Shown one piece after another: positions 43,709 to 53,349 of a stretch of DNA of 64,000 nucleotides. A program made the position numbers and the translations under genes. The stretch is from the NCBI RefSeq assembly GCF_900142465.1, contig NZ_FRAX01000006.1:124001-188000 (forward strand), in the 5' to 3' direction. A model generated the notes under the pieces. The model was not told where the DNA came from and did no database searches. It was given only the letters and a program-made list of their open reading frames with translations. The stretch is from Fibrobacter sp. UWH6 (GTDB lineage Bacteria; Fibrobacterota; Fibrobacteria; Fibrobacterales; Fibrobacteraceae). How positions within the stretch are numbered: position 1 is the stretch's first letter; each line of letters begins with the position of its first letter.

Positions 43709-45868
43709 TTAGTTGTAGTAAACGGTGCTTCCGTTGGGGAAGGTGACGTTCTTGCTATAACTGTTGATGTTGCTTATGGTAGAAACCTGGCTGGTGCCTT
43801 GGATGTAGCTGCCGGAAGTAGTGGGCTTGAAAGCGATGCTGGAGTTACCGTAGTAGCCGTTGGTGTTGAAGCTTACGTTGTAGCTGGTGCCCGCCTCGGA
43901 CTTACTTTTGCTGAAGCCGAGAAGTGTCTTTGTGGTGAGTGTTGCTGTGCCGTCAGAGTCGAAGGAACCGCCCATGCCGCCGCTAATCTGGCATTCTACC
44001 ACCACGACGCCGCCGGAAATGGTCAGTTCGCCGTTGGAGTCGATGCCGTCGGTATCACCGGAACCTGTCTTTACGTAGTGTACGCCACCGGTTACAGTAA
44101 GATGTCCGCTGGAACTGCCCATGCCGCCCATGCCTCCGCCGAATCCACCGGGACGATTGCCCCAGTTGTTGCCTCCAGTCTGCGTGCTGTTGCCGGAACC
44201 GTCATTGCCACCAGCTGCATTCCAGCCGTCATCGGAACCGTAAACGTCAGTAACGCCACCGCTGATGGTGATGTACCAGGCCTCAAGACCTTCGTAGGAG
44301 TCCTTCACGTAGACGGTACCGTTTGTGATGCGTAGGGAGGAGTCTGCATGGACTCCGTCATTGCCCTTTGCGGTAATCGTTGTAAATCCGCCGTTGAAGT
44401 CAATATTCAGATTGCTGTGGACGCCGTCGTCGCCGGAAGTCACCGTGTTTTCGCCGCCGTTGATGTAGACGCGGTTCTCGGAAACGATGCCTTTGCCCGT
44501 GGAATTCACCTTGATGGAAGGAACCGAGACGCTATCGGAAATCATCACATAGTTGAAGGCCTGAATGCCGTCATCACCGGCCTTGGTAATGTTGATGGAG
44601 CCGCCCTTGATGCTTACGATGCCCTTGCCTTCAATAATAGTGGTATCGCTTCCGTTTACGGTGCATTCATCGCTCTTGATGCCATCGCCGGAAGTGGCTA
44701 TGATGGTGATGTTGCCTTTTTCAACATCTACGAGGCCCTTGCCCTTGATGCCGTTGTTCTTGGCGGTGACATTGATGGTGGTTTCGCCGCGGAAGCGGAG
44801 ATCGTTGGAACTCTGGATGCCGTTATTGTAGTTGCCGGTGACGTTCAAGGTGCCGGTTCCCTTGAAGGTCATGTCGTCCTTGGAGTAGATGGCTGCGTTT
44901 GTGGTGTCTGTTTTAGTAACGCCGTTGCTGTTGACGTAGGTATGGGTCTTGGTGCGGGTGTTTCCGTCGCTTAGGGTGTTGACGGTTTCACTTTTTGCAA
45001 CTACGAAAGTCTTGCTTGCCTGTTGCACGTAAATGGGAGCGTCTGCGGTGTTTTCGAGTGTGAGACCGCGAAGGTTCAGGTAGACTCCGGAATCTGCCTT
45101 GGGGGAGTTGACGCGGATCTGGGCGTCGGCTCCCTTGTAGCTACCGCTAAATTCATATTCGCCGGCGCAGGTGATTTCTACTTCGCCTCCGTTTACAGTA
45201 ACGCAGCCGTTGTCATTTGTGAGGGTTGCGCCAGATGTAGCGTAGGTAATGGTGGGGGAGTTCCCGTTGGAGGCGGATTCGTAGCTGCCGCTAGAAACGG
45301 CTATGCCTGTAGAAGAGGAGCTGGCGGCCCCAACCGGATTTTCTGCGACGCTTGTGCTGGAAGCGGGAGTGTCCGTACCCTCAATGGGGTTCGTGTCGGT
45401 AGATGGGGTGCCGGCCGTGGGTTGGGTCAAGATAATCTTGTTGCAGTTGGCGTCGTACATGTAGGTGCTGCCATCTGCGCTAGAAATGACAGTGTTGATG
45501 GCGACGGTTCCGTCAACGGGATCGACGCATACTTTGGTCGCCGGAATATCGGGACTGGGATTTTCAATGGACGGATCGCCAGAAGGAGTGGTTTGTGTTG
45601 CATCTCCGATGGTGGCGTTGGTGGTGTTTCCTGCGGCGTCTACAAAATATTGCAGCTGGTTGTTTGCATCGAAGCAATAGGTCGTGTTGCTGGTTTCATC
45701 AAACAGAGAAATCAAATCACCGCACAGGCTCTGTGTGCCGGCTTCGATTCCGCCCTGACCCAGTACTTCTGCAGTGTTTGCATCGACGGAACTGTCTGAA
45801 CAGCCGCCCATTAGACCGAAAGAGAGGCTTGCGAAAGCCGAAATACCCAAAAACTTCCTTGATGTCAT
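43709..45868 (-). CDS. Carbohydrate-binding beta-helix lipoprotein (Cthe_2159 / DUF4353 type)
   Basis: A 719-residue lipoprotein. The start at 45868 gives a signal peptide MTSRKFLGISAFASLSFGLMGGC with a lipobox. A Ser/Thr-rich linker and variable repeats follow (about residues 20-220). Then comes a right-handed beta-helix with many recurring turns of the type NGIKGKGLVDVEKGNITI, GDGIKSDECTV, DDGIQAFNYV and DDGVHSNLNI. This is the style of the Cthe_2159 family, which binds acidic polysaccharides or cellulose. A Gly-rich insert (PGGFGGGMGGMGSSSG, about residue 580) interrupts the helix. It probably displays on the outer membrane. Confidence 0.8.
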   Translation of the reverse strand: MTSRKFLGISAFASLSFGLMGGCSDSSVDANTAEVLGQGGIEAGTQSLCGDLISLFDETSNTTYCFDANNQLQYFVDAAGNTTNATIGDATQTTPSGDPSIENPSPDIPATKVCVDPVDGTVAINTVISSADGSTYMYDANCNKIILTQPTAGTPSTDTNPIEGTDTPASSTSVAENPVGAASSSSTGIAVSSGSYESASNGNSPTITYATSGATLTNDNGCVTVNGGEVEITCAGEYEFSGSYKGADAQIRVNSPKADSGVYLNLRGLTLENTADAPIYVQQASKTFVVAKSETVNTLSDGNTRTKTHTYVNSNGVTKTDTTNAAIYSKDDMTFKGTGTLNVTGNYNNGIQSSNDLRFRGETTINVTAKNNGIKGKGLVDVEKGNITIIATSGDGIKSDECTVNGSDTTIIEGKGIVSIKGGSINITKAGDDGIQAFNYVMISDSVSVPSIKVNSTGKGIVSENRVYINGGENTVTSGDDGVHSNLNIDFNGGFTTITAKGNDGVHADSSLRITNGTVYVKDSYEGLEAWYITISGGVTDVYGSDDGWNAAGGNDGSGNSTQTGGNNWGNRPGGFGGGMGGMGSSSGHLTVTGGVHYVKTGSGDTDGIDSNGELTISGGVVVVECQISGGMGGSFDSDGTATLTTKTLLGFSKSKSEAGTSYNVSFNTNGYYGNSSIAFKPTTSGSYIQGTSQVSTISNINSYSKNVTFPNGSTVYYN

Positions 45869-46098
45869 AATAGCCCTTTGAATTGAGTTTTCCTTACACT
45901 GCCTTGAAAGATATGTTTTGATTGAATTGTCTAGATGAAATAAAATGATGAATTTTATGGTAAGCCTACTATTAAATGGGATGAATTGTTCCAGGTGGAA
46001 CAAAAATGACCGAAATCGTGTTAACGTACTGGTCCCCTAGAAAAGCAGGACGAAAAAAACTAAATTTATGGTCCACGATTCTTGAAAAATCAACATCT

Positions 46099-47640
46099 AT
46101 GAAACATTATTTCTTGAAACCCATTTGTCTTTGGGCCATTTGTTGTAGCCTAGTTGTTTCAGCTTTTGCTGCATCTCCTGTCGTAGCTCCTGAAAACGTT
46201 CGCAATTTGCGGTTGCTTGAAAATTCACCCATGCTGTTTGAATTGCATCAGGTGACAACAGGGGAGGGACGTCAGTTCTTCTCTTACCCGCGTCGCGATA
46301 CCACCTTCCGCAAGAATTTCCTGAAGACCGAAGGCAATGCTCTTCTGGGTTATGATAACGTCCACGGCGGATCCATTTTAGGAAAGGGACGTAGTGCTGA
46401 TAGTGCCCAACCGAGAATTGCCTTGGCCGTTTCACTGGTGGGTGGCCTGGATTATCGCGGTGGTGAGGCCTTGGGTGATACCGTTTGGCCCAGCATTGAT
46501 GGTGGAATCTATCTGCGGGGGTTTGCGGATTCTGTTGATTTTGTTCTTGATGCCCGCATTTATGATGAAGGCCATTCTGCATCCAATCCGAAATCTTTTG
46601 ACGGCGAATTCCTGGAAGTTCAGAAAGAGGAGAACAACTCCGGTATCGAATATACAAGCTATGCCCGCTACAGAACACACTTCGCCTTTAATCATGACTG
46701 GTTCAGGTTGGATTTAGGTCGAGATGTCTTGCACTGGGGCCCCGGCTATTACAATAACTTGTCCTTAAATCAGTTTGCGCTCCCGTACAACATGTTGACC
46801 ATGGATTTGACCTTTGGTCCGTTGCGCGTTGTATCTTTCTATGCCGATCTTCGTATCTACTCCAGTATGAGTATGAAGAATAAGGATGAAAGCCGCAACC
46901 TGTTTGGACATCGTTACGAACTTGCTGTAGGGAACGGCACTTTCGGCATCAGTGAACTGCAGATGCTGTACGATAATATGAAGCCTTGGCTCTTTGTTCC
47001 TACGGCTCCGCTGTTCATGGAAAAGGGCAACTACTCCGAAGACAGCAATAATGGTTCCTTGTCCTTTGATTTCAACTATCGTCTCTTTAGGTCAGTCCGT
47101 CTGTATACGGAATTCTTCCTGGATGATATGGAAAGCCCGGTAAGCCTGGTCAAGAACGACAATATCGAGGCCAAGTGGGCTTGGATGGCAGGCCTTCAGG
47201 GGGCTCATGACTTTGTTATAAAGGGACATCTTCTGGAAGCTGGTACCATTGCGGAATACGCCCGCATCGAACCTTACGTCTATTCTCATTTCCACAAGAA
47301 CACGGCCCAGTTGGCTCATCTTGGTCGCCCCATTGGCAATCAGAACGGCCCTAACAGTCAGACTATTGACTGGACTGTTTATGGTCGATTGGACCACCGC
47401 ATTTTCGCTTCCCTCCGTAATACCTGGTATTGGAAGGGAACGGACTATGGTAGTGCTTTGAATGATACCACGCCTCGTGTGGACCATATGAAAATTCACA
47501 AGGATTTCCTGAATGGTGCCAAGATGGAATATTCCCTGACGCCGTCTGTAAGCTACGAAGGCGAACGCCTGTTCTATCTGGCCGAAATAACTTTGTTCAA
47601 CGATGAAAAAGTCTACCTCCGCGGTGGATTTAAGTGGTAA
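46099..47640 (+). CDS. Wzi-like capsule assembly outer-membrane protein
   Basis: A 513-residue protein with signal peptide (MKHYFLKPICLWAICCSLVVSAFA) and a large beta-barrel pattern. The segment RLDLGRDVLHWGPGYYNNLSLNQ is the Wzi family hallmark. Wzi proteins hold capsular polysaccharide on the cell surface. An in-frame extension to 46006 exists but the signal peptide starts at 46099. It is divergent from the carbohydrate-binding lipoprotein, and both face a shared 230-base promoter region. Confidence 0.75.
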   Translation: MKHYFLKPICLWAICCSLVVSAFAASPVVAPENVRNLRLLENSPMLFELHQVTTGEGRQFFSYPRRDTTFRKNFLKTEGNALLGYDNVHGGSILGKGRSADSAQPRIALAVSLVGGLDYRGGEALGDTVWPSIDGGIYLRGFADSVDFVLDARIYDEGHSASNPKSFDGEFLEVQKEENNSGIEYTSYARYRTHFAFNHDWFRLDLGRDVLHWGPGYYNNLSLNQFALPYNMLTMDLTFGPLRVVSFYADLRIYSSMSMKNKDESRNLFGHRYELAVGNGTFGISELQMLYDNMKPWLFVPTAPLFMEKGNYSEDSNNGSLSFDFNYRLFRSVRLYTEFFLDDMESPVSLVKNDNIEAKWAWMAGLQGAHDFVIKGHLLEAGTIAEYARIEPYVYSHFHKNTAQLAHLGRPIGNQNGPNSQTIDWTVYGRLDHRIFASLRNTWYWKGTDYGSALNDTTPRVDHMKIHKDFLNGAKMEYSLTPSVSYEGERLFYLAEITLFNDEKVYLRGGFKW

Positions 47641-47646
47641 GCTCCT

Positions 47647-48957
47647 ATGATCAAGCCTGAACTCCTTGCCCCTGCCGGGGACCTGACCCGAATGAAGTAT
47701 GCCTTTGCCTATGGTGCCGACGCCGTATACGCTGGGCAGCCCGCTTTCTCTCTGCGTGCTCGTGAAAATGGTTTTAAGAATCTGGATGATCTGGCAGAAG
47801 GTATTGAATACGCTCATAAGCTGGGCAAGAAATTCTACCTGACCAGTAACGTTATTGCCCGCAATACCAAGGTGGAGGCTTTCCAGAACGCTCTTCTGGC
47901 CGCAATCGACAAGGGCCCCGATGCGCTTATCGTTGCCGATGCCGGTATTATCGGTTGGCTTCGCCAGGTGCGCCCCAACGTAGAAGTTCATGTGTCTGTA
48001 CAGGCCAACACCACGAACTACATTACGGCAAAATTTTGGCATGATTTGGGTTGTACCCGCGTGATTCTGAGCCGCGAACTTCGCCTGCCCGAAGTCCTTG
48101 AAATCAAGGAAAAGAATCCGGGGCTTGAACTGGAAGTGTTCGTGCATGGTGCTGTATGCATGTCCATGTCTGGCCGTTGCATGCTGTCTAACTGGGTGAC
48201 TCATCGTGACGCTAATCAGGGTGCCTGTGACAACTCCTGCCGCATGCCTTACCGCCTATATGCCAATGAAGGTCCTCAGGTGGAAGATTACCGCGAACAT
48301 GAAGGCAATTTCACCTTGCAGCGTACAGACCGCCCGGAACTGGATCCCATCGCTCTGGATGAGGATACCTGGGGTACCTATTTCATGAGCAGCCGTGATC
48401 TTTGCGCCATGGATGTGATTCCCGAATTGATGAAGAACAATCTGGAATCTTTCAAGATTGAGGGCCGAACCAAGTCTGTCTATTATCTGAGTCAGGTGGT
48501 TCGCGCCTACCGTCTTGCCATTGACGCCTGCTATGCCCAGGCCCAGGCCGGTCAGGAAATGAGTATTCCCGATGTGGCTCGCGAGGCGATTTCCTTCCTG
48601 GACGGTCGTGGTTTTATGACGGGTTTCATGAAGGGACCGCTGCCCCAGAACTATGAATCGACCCATCTGGACGCCGATGCCGGTTGTGTGGCTGCCCAGG
48701 TTCTTGATTATGACCCTGATACCCGTTCCTGCCGCGTCAATGTGAAGAATCCGTTTACGATGGATGATTCCCTGTTGTTGATGACCCCCTCTGAAATGGC
48801 CCCCTGTGAAGTGGTTTCCATGAATGATTTTAGGGGAGGCGCTGCCGACCGTCTGAATCCGGGAACTGAGGGAAGAATCTTCTTACCGGAAGGTGTAAAA
48901 ATTTCTTCTGAAAATGCTAAATTCTGCTTTTTTGTGAAGAAATTCCCCAATAAATAG
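47647..48957 (+). CDS. U32-family peptidase-like protein (TrhP/RlhA/YegQ group)
   Basis: A 436-residue TIM-barrel protein. It opens with the motif ELLAPAGDLTRMKYAFAYGADAVYAG. The cluster-binding segment reads VFVHGAVCMSMSGRCMLS...ACDNSCRMPY with four cysteines, as in bacterial TrhP and RlhA, which hydroxylate tRNA or rRNA bases. Genuine peptidase activity is doubtful. It is six bases after the Wzi-like gene. Confidence 0.85.
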   Translation: MIKPELLAPAGDLTRMKYAFAYGADAVYAGQPAFSLRARENGFKNLDDLAEGIEYAHKLGKKFYLTSNVIARNTKVEAFQNALLAAIDKGPDALIVADAGIIGWLRQVRPNVEVHVSVQANTTNYITAKFWHDLGCTRVILSRELRLPEVLEIKEKNPGLELEVFVHGAVCMSMSGRCMLSNWVTHRDANQGACDNSCRMPYRLYANEGPQVEDYREHEGNFTLQRTDRPELDPIALDEDTWGTYFMSSRDLCAMDVIPELMKNNLESFKIEGRTKSVYYLSQVVRAYRLAIDACYAQAQAGQEMSIPDVAREAISFLDGRGFMTGFMKGPLPQNYESTHLDADAGCVAAQVLDYDPDTRSCRVNVKNPFTMDDSLLLMTPSEMAPCEVVSMNDFRGGAADRLNPGTEGRIFLPEGVKISSENAKFCFFVKKFPNK

Positions 48958-48979
48958 GAATATTTGATAAATTTAAAGC

Positions 48980-49420
48980 ATGGCCGTAGACGAAGCTACC
49001 AAAAAACAGGACGAGCTAGAGCTTTATCAAATTGATGATAAGGCTATTGTTCCGTTTTTTGCCAGCCACCTGGATGAACTGAAAAAATTCATCCAGGAAC
49101 ATAAGGATCAGCATCTTTCCCTGCTGGAACTACTAAAGCAGTTCATCAGGACATATAAGCTTCCCTTTAATATGCAGCGTTATATGGCCGTGCAGACCAC
49201 CTATATCAGGCAGACTCTGCAAGAGAAAATGCTTGACCGTCAGGTTGCCGTAAGCCATTGGATTCAGGAACATGCCGGCAAGCACCGCAATCGTATGATT
49301 CAGCTCCAGTGCCTGTATCTGGATCGCATTAAGGACCGCCTTCTGCCTGAAATCGAGGCCATGCTGGAACACCGGATCGAGACTCTTCAGTCTAAAATGG
49401 ACCACCACGAAGAACAATAG
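48980..49420 (+). CDS. Helical protein of unknown function downstream of the U32 gene
   Basis: A 146-residue soluble, mostly helical protein with a long amphipathic second half (YMAVQTTYIRQTLQEKMLDRQ, DRLLPEIEAMLEHRIETLQSKM) that could form a coiled coil. No family is recognised. It ends before a terminator hairpin at 49521. Confidence 0.5.
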   Translation: MAVDEATKKQDELELYQIDDKAIVPFFASHLDELKKFIQEHKDQHLSLLELLKQFIRTYKLPFNMQRYMAVQTTYIRQTLQEKMLDRQVAVSHWIQEHAGKHRNRMIQLQCLYLDRIKDRLLPEIEAMLEHRIETLQSKMDHHEEQ

Positions 49421-49520
49421 TTCTAACTCGTTGAATTTCAAGGAATTCCGTAAAAAATGGCGAAATCTGCTTAAAAAGGGCAGGTTATTTTTTTATATGC
49501 TTTAAGATTAGATGTTTTTT

Positions 49521-49547
49521 GCTCCCTTGGAAAGGGCGTTTTTTTTG
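49521..49547 (+). terminator. Terminator after the helical protein gene
   Basis: CCCTT-GGA-AAGGG within GCTCC...GGGCG, followed by eight Ts. Confidence 0.65.
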
Positions 49548-49794
49548 TCAAGAGATAGTTCAAAATTTTTCTGTTGATAAGTTGTGTTTTTTAGTGTGGT
49601 GCAGTTTTGATTGATGCGTGATTAATTGAGTGCGTAAATTGGATAGAACGGTGGATTTTGAGGTAAAAATTTTTTTTTGCCTTTTTTGATTGAAAAAACG
49701 CGTTTTATAAGAAAAATTTATGGTAAGGGCTCAATCCTGGAGCCCTTTACTTAACTTTAGACCACGTTTGTAGTTTTTCTTACTTTGGTTTTGC
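49548..49794. other. AT-rich leader of the dnaA-like gene with one DnaA-box-like site
   Basis: No gene is seen. TGTTGATAA at 49572-49580 is TTATCAACA on the minus strand, one mismatch from the DnaA box TTATCCACA. A very AT-rich stretch with runs of T and A lies at 49665-49720. Only one box is clear, so this reads as an autoregulatory or partial origin-like region rather than a proven oriC. Confidence 0.4.
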
Positions 49795-51261
49795 GTGTCG
49801 AATACTGTTTCTATTTTTGATGTTGTTGAGTCGCCCTGGAAGTCTGTGCTGGACTTGGTGCGTCAAGAATGCAACGACTATTTTGGGCTTACTATTCTCG
49901 ATGCAGTCGGGTTTGATGGGGTGCGCGATGGCTATGCACTTCTGACCGTTCCTGACGAACTGCGCGAAAACTGGATCAATACCCATTACGGCGACATTCT
50001 TCGTAAGGCTTTCAGGTCTGTATTCGGCACAGAATTTGTTGATTACCGTATTCGTCAGGTGGCACCCACGGCTCCCGTTCCCGAAATGAGTTTTTCGGCC
50101 CCGGTGCCTCCGCGTCCTGTTATTGCCCGCCCCAAAAAGGTTGTAAAACGTAGACCTAAGCTAAATCTTTATGCGGCCTATACCTTTGAGAATTTTATTG
50201 AAGGTGAAAGTAATTCGACCGCCTATAAGGCTTGCAAATCTGTTTCCGAGAATCCTGGCGACCCTGCCTTGAATCCGCTGTTTGTATATGGCGATTCTGG
50301 CCTTGGTAAAACACATCTTTTGCAGTCCATTGCCGCAAGTATTCAGAAGAATCGTCCCGAGGCAAGGATTGTTTACTGCCACGCCTATGATTTCTTGCGT
50401 GATGCGACAGCAACGGCCAATGCTCTGAAAAAGAAAACGGGAAACGTGCGTGAGCTGGCCGAAGCCTTTCAGGATAAGTACGAAAATTGCGATATCCTCC
50501 TGCTGGATGATGTCCAGCTACTTGAAAGGGGTATTCGGTCCCAGGAACGCCTTGCGATCCTGATTCGTCATCTTCGTGCAGTGGGTAAGCAGGTTGTCCT
50601 TTCCTGCGATTGCCATCCGTCAAAGTTTACCATCGCAGATACCAAGGAAGATGCAAAGAAATGCGTTTCCTCGGGAATCCGCTGTATATCCACTAAGCTT
50701 TTGGCTCCCATTGAATCTTGTGTCGCCGTAGGAATTGATGAACCTGATCTGCAGACAAGAATGCGACTTATCCAGAAGATGGGTGTTTCTGTTCCCTTTG
50801 CAGATCGAGACAGGGAAGAAATCTATAGATTCCTCTCTATTCCGCGTCGTCAGAATGTTCGTGTACTTGAAGGTATGCTTCATTGGCTTGGCGCCATGAA
50901 CCGTTTCTGTCAGGAAAATCTGGATTTGAATGCGGTACGTCGCTTGACTGCACCTAACGATTCCTCTGCTCGTGAGGCGTTGACCTTGAAGAGCATTGCC
51001 GAAACGGTGGCTTTTGAATTTGAAACGGACTTGATTTCCTTGGGGAGCAAGCGCCAGGATGCAGGCATTGCCTTGCCCCGTAAGGTGGCCATGTTCCTTT
51101 GCCGTGAAATGACGACGGAATCTCTCCAGAATATTGGGGCAACTTTCAACCGTGACTACGCCACAGTTATCGCCGCCATCCAGTCTTTGAAAAAGCAGAT
51201 GGGTATCGATGAAAACCTTGCCCGCAAGGTTCAAGATATCCGGTATTTGCTGGAAGCCTAG
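49795..51261 (+). CDS. dnaA: DnaA-type replication initiator, divergent
   Basis: A 488-residue DnaA homologue with GTG start. Domain I (about residues 10-90) ends in LTVPDELRENWINTHYGDILRKAF. The AAA+ domain has Walker A GDSGLGKTHL (residue about 166), Walker B ILLLDDVQLLE (about 233) and EPDLQTRMRLIQKMG. Domain IV reads LPRKVAMFLCREMTTESLQNIGATFN, then NRDYATVIAAI, where classical DnaA has GRDHTTV. The box VII segment that normally reads RLxSRF reads ISTKLL, so the usual arginine finger is not obvious. It is flanked by envelope-type genes and not by dnaN. It could be the sole, drifted DnaA or a second DnaA-like regulator. Confidence 0.75.
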   Translation: MSNTVSIFDVVESPWKSVLDLVRQECNDYFGLTILDAVGFDGVRDGYALLTVPDELRENWINTHYGDILRKAFRSVFGTEFVDYRIRQVAPTAPVPEMSFSAPVPPRPVIARPKKVVKRRPKLNLYAAYTFENFIEGESNSTAYKACKSVSENPGDPALNPLFVYGDSGLGKTHLLQSIAASIQKNRPEARIVYCHAYDFLRDATATANALKKKTGNVRELAEAFQDKYENCDILLLDDVQLLERGIRSQERLAILIRHLRAVGKQVVLSCDCHPSKFTIADTKEDAKKCVSSGIRCISTKLLAPIESCVAVGIDEPDLQTRMRLIQKMGVSVPFADRDREEIYRFLSIPRRQNVRVLEGMLHWLGAMNRFCQENLDLNAVRRLTAPNDSSAREALTLKSIAETVAFEFETDLISLGSKRQDAGIALPRKVAMFLCREMTTESLQNIGATFNRDYATVIAAIQSLKKQMGIDENLARKVQDIRYLLEA

Positions 51262-51263
51262 CA

Positions 51264-52142
51264 ATGCTTGCTTTGGTGACGGGGGGTGCTGGCGTCGTAG
51301 GGAAGGCGCTATGTCGGGAACTCATGGCACAGAATGTGTGTGTGCGTGTCTTGACTCTTCCGGGCGATACTTTGGCTAGTTCGTTGCCGAAGGAAGTTGA
51401 AGTTTTTTATGGGGATGTTACTAAACCCGAAACCATGAGAGCAGCCTTTGATGGGGTAGACGTGGTTTACCACCTGGCGGCAATACTTCTTTCTACAAAA
51501 GCGGGTGCCTTTGACTTTGTGAATTTTCAGGGGACCAAGAACGTTGTTGACGCGGCTCTTGAAGCAAAGGTTAAACGTTTTCTGTATGTTTCCAGTATAT
51601 CCGTTACTTATCCTATACTGACTGCTTATGGACAAAGTAAATTAAAAGGGGAGTCCTATGTAAAGGCCGCAGGGGAACACGGCTTGCGTTGGACCATTGT
51701 GCGTCCTACCCTTGTAATCGGAGATGGTGGCGGAATTGAATACAATATGTTTGCCGCCTATGTAAAACGTTTCCCTGTTTATTTTTTACCGGGGGGCGGA
51801 AAGTCCTTGAAGCGTCCGGTCCGGAGCGTTGACCTTGTAAAGGGTATCGTGGCGGCTGGTCTTTCGGAATATACTCGTGGCAAGACTTACGCTTTGGCTG
51901 GCTCCACTCCCATATCCATGGCTCAAATGGCTAAAAAAATATTGGCTGCCGCTGGCAAGCGACATTTGATGATTCCCATTCCCTGGTGGATTGCCCGAAA
52001 GGTGGCTGTACTGAAAAGCTGGATTGGGGGCCGTCCCGTAACGGCAGAACAGGCTCTGGCTGGCTTTCTTTATGATGCTGTTCCCGAAATTGACTCCGCA
52101 CGCCGCGATTTGGGGTATAATCCGGGAAACCCCTTTGCATAA
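51264..52142 (+). CDS. NAD-dependent epimerase/dehydratase (extended SDR)
   Basis: A 292-residue SDR starting two bases after the dnaA-like gene. It has the TGGAGVVG nucleotide motif, a YGDVTKPETM segment, VYHLAAI, VSSISV, YGQSKLKGE (YxxxK) and VRPTLVIGDG. A C-terminal region fits extended SDRs such as sugar or steroid-like dehydrogenases. The substrate is unknown. Co-transcription with the dnaA-like gene is likely. Confidence 0.75.
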   Translation: MLALVTGGAGVVGKALCRELMAQNVCVRVLTLPGDTLASSLPKEVEVFYGDVTKPETMRAAFDGVDVVYHLAAILLSTKAGAFDFVNFQGTKNVVDAALEAKVKRFLYVSSISVTYPILTAYGQSKLKGESYVKAAGEHGLRWTIVRPTLVIGDGGGIEYNMFAAYVKRFPVYFLPGGGKSLKRPVRSVDLVKGIVAAGLSEYTRGKTYALAGSTPISMAQMAKKILAAAGKRHLMIPIPWWIARKVAVLKSWIGGRPVTAEQALAGFLYDAVPEIDSARRDLGYNPGNPFA

Positions 52143-52193
52143 TGTAAATTTTTAGTTTATATTCTTTGTTGAAAAGAAAATTGAGGTTTTTCA

Positions 52194-53348
52194 ATGAAGA
52201 AATTATCCGTCTTTGCTGCTGCAGCAGCCATGTCTCTTGCCTTTACTGCCTGTGGCGGTGATAGCAGCTCTTCCAATGTTGAACGTGAAGAAGATTCCTC
52301 CAGCAGCGTCGAAGAATCTTCCTCCTCTGTAGCAGAAGAATCCTCCTCTTCCGCAAAGGAAGAAAAGGGTGACCTGCCTAAGGGCGCACGTGTTGCCACT
52401 CTGGAAGACCTGGAAAAGAATTATTCTCTTCCCCTGTTTGGTACAGATCTTTACTTGGCTACAGGCTCCAAGCTGGGTGTGTTCTCCTTGTGGATTCCCG
52501 ATACCGCATGGGTGGCTTTCCGCTCTGATTTCAAGGACGGTGTCCTGGAATTTTCTGAAGAAGGCAAGAACGGCAGCTTCCTGGGTGCTGATTTCGCCGT
52601 TGCCGATTCCCTGCAGAAATTGTTCAAGAAGGGTGCTACTATTAAGTTCATCGTGAACAGCGAAGACCAGCTTCAGTATTCCCTGAACGGTAGCAAGTAT
52701 GCCGACCTGAAAACGGCTAAGGTTAAAATTTCTGAAAACGTGATTTCCGATGGTAGCAAGTTGAATGGCTTGACCTTGGAATGCAAACAGGAAAAGTCAA
52801 CTGTTAAGTATTCCTTCTACGAAGGCCGCTACGTTGCTGAATCCGGTGATGAATGGGAAGCTGGTTACTATGATATCCAGCGCAGCAAGTTGTTGATGCT
52901 TCCGACCTTTATCGAAAAGGATTCCTATTTGCCGCTGGTGACCATGACTGTGGGTACCGACTATACTATGGATGACGCCACTGGTGGTCAGCAGACTTGT
53001 AAGTCTTCCAGCAACAAGTATGAAGCTATTAATCACGAGAAGATTGCTGGCGAATGGGTTGCCGACAAGGACGGTTATGACTGGACCTTGACGTTGAAGG
53101 ATTCCGGCAAGTACAGTGTCGACTCCAAGAAGGGCAACACCACCGTCCTTAACAATTCCGGTGTCTGGGATGTTTATGGCAATGTGCTTCTGATCAAGAA
53201 TACCGCTTGTAGCGAACCTGAAAAATGCCTGACAGGCATTAAGGGTGTCGTTAGCGGTTTCGATGCCAAGAAGGGCTTCAACTTGGATCACTCCAATACT
53301 GAAGAACCGTCCATGCCGACTGTATGGACCATGCCTCAGTATGAGTAA
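52194..53348 (+). CDS. Lipoprotein with Ser-rich linker, unknown function
   Basis: A 384-residue exported lipoprotein. It has a signal MKKLSVFAAAAAMSLAFTAC, then a Ser/Glu-rich linker (SSSSVEESSSSVAEESSSS) in a style frequent in Fibrobacter surface proteins. A beta-rich domain of about 310 residues follows, with repeated W/Y strands (FSLWIPDTAWVAFRSDF, GEWVADKDGYDWTLTL). No known family. It ends one base before the convergent mltD-like gene. Confidence 0.6.
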   Translation: MKKLSVFAAAAAMSLAFTACGGDSSSSNVEREEDSSSSVEESSSSVAEESSSSAKEEKGDLPKGARVATLEDLEKNYSLPLFGTDLYLATGSKLGVFSLWIPDTAWVAFRSDFKDGVLEFSEEGKNGSFLGADFAVADSLQKLFKKGATIKFIVNSEDQLQYSLNGSKYADLKTAKVKISENVISDGSKLNGLTLECKQEKSTVKYSFYEGRYVAESGDEWEAGYYDIQRSKLLMLPTFIEKDSYLPLVTMTVGTDYTMDDATGGQQTCKSSSNKYEAINHEKIAGEWVADKDGYDWTLTLKDSGKYSVDSKKGNTTVLNNSGVWDVYGNVLLIKNTACSEPEKCLTGIKGVVSGFDAKKGFNLDHSNTEEPSMPTVWTMPQYE

Positions 53349-53349
53349 T

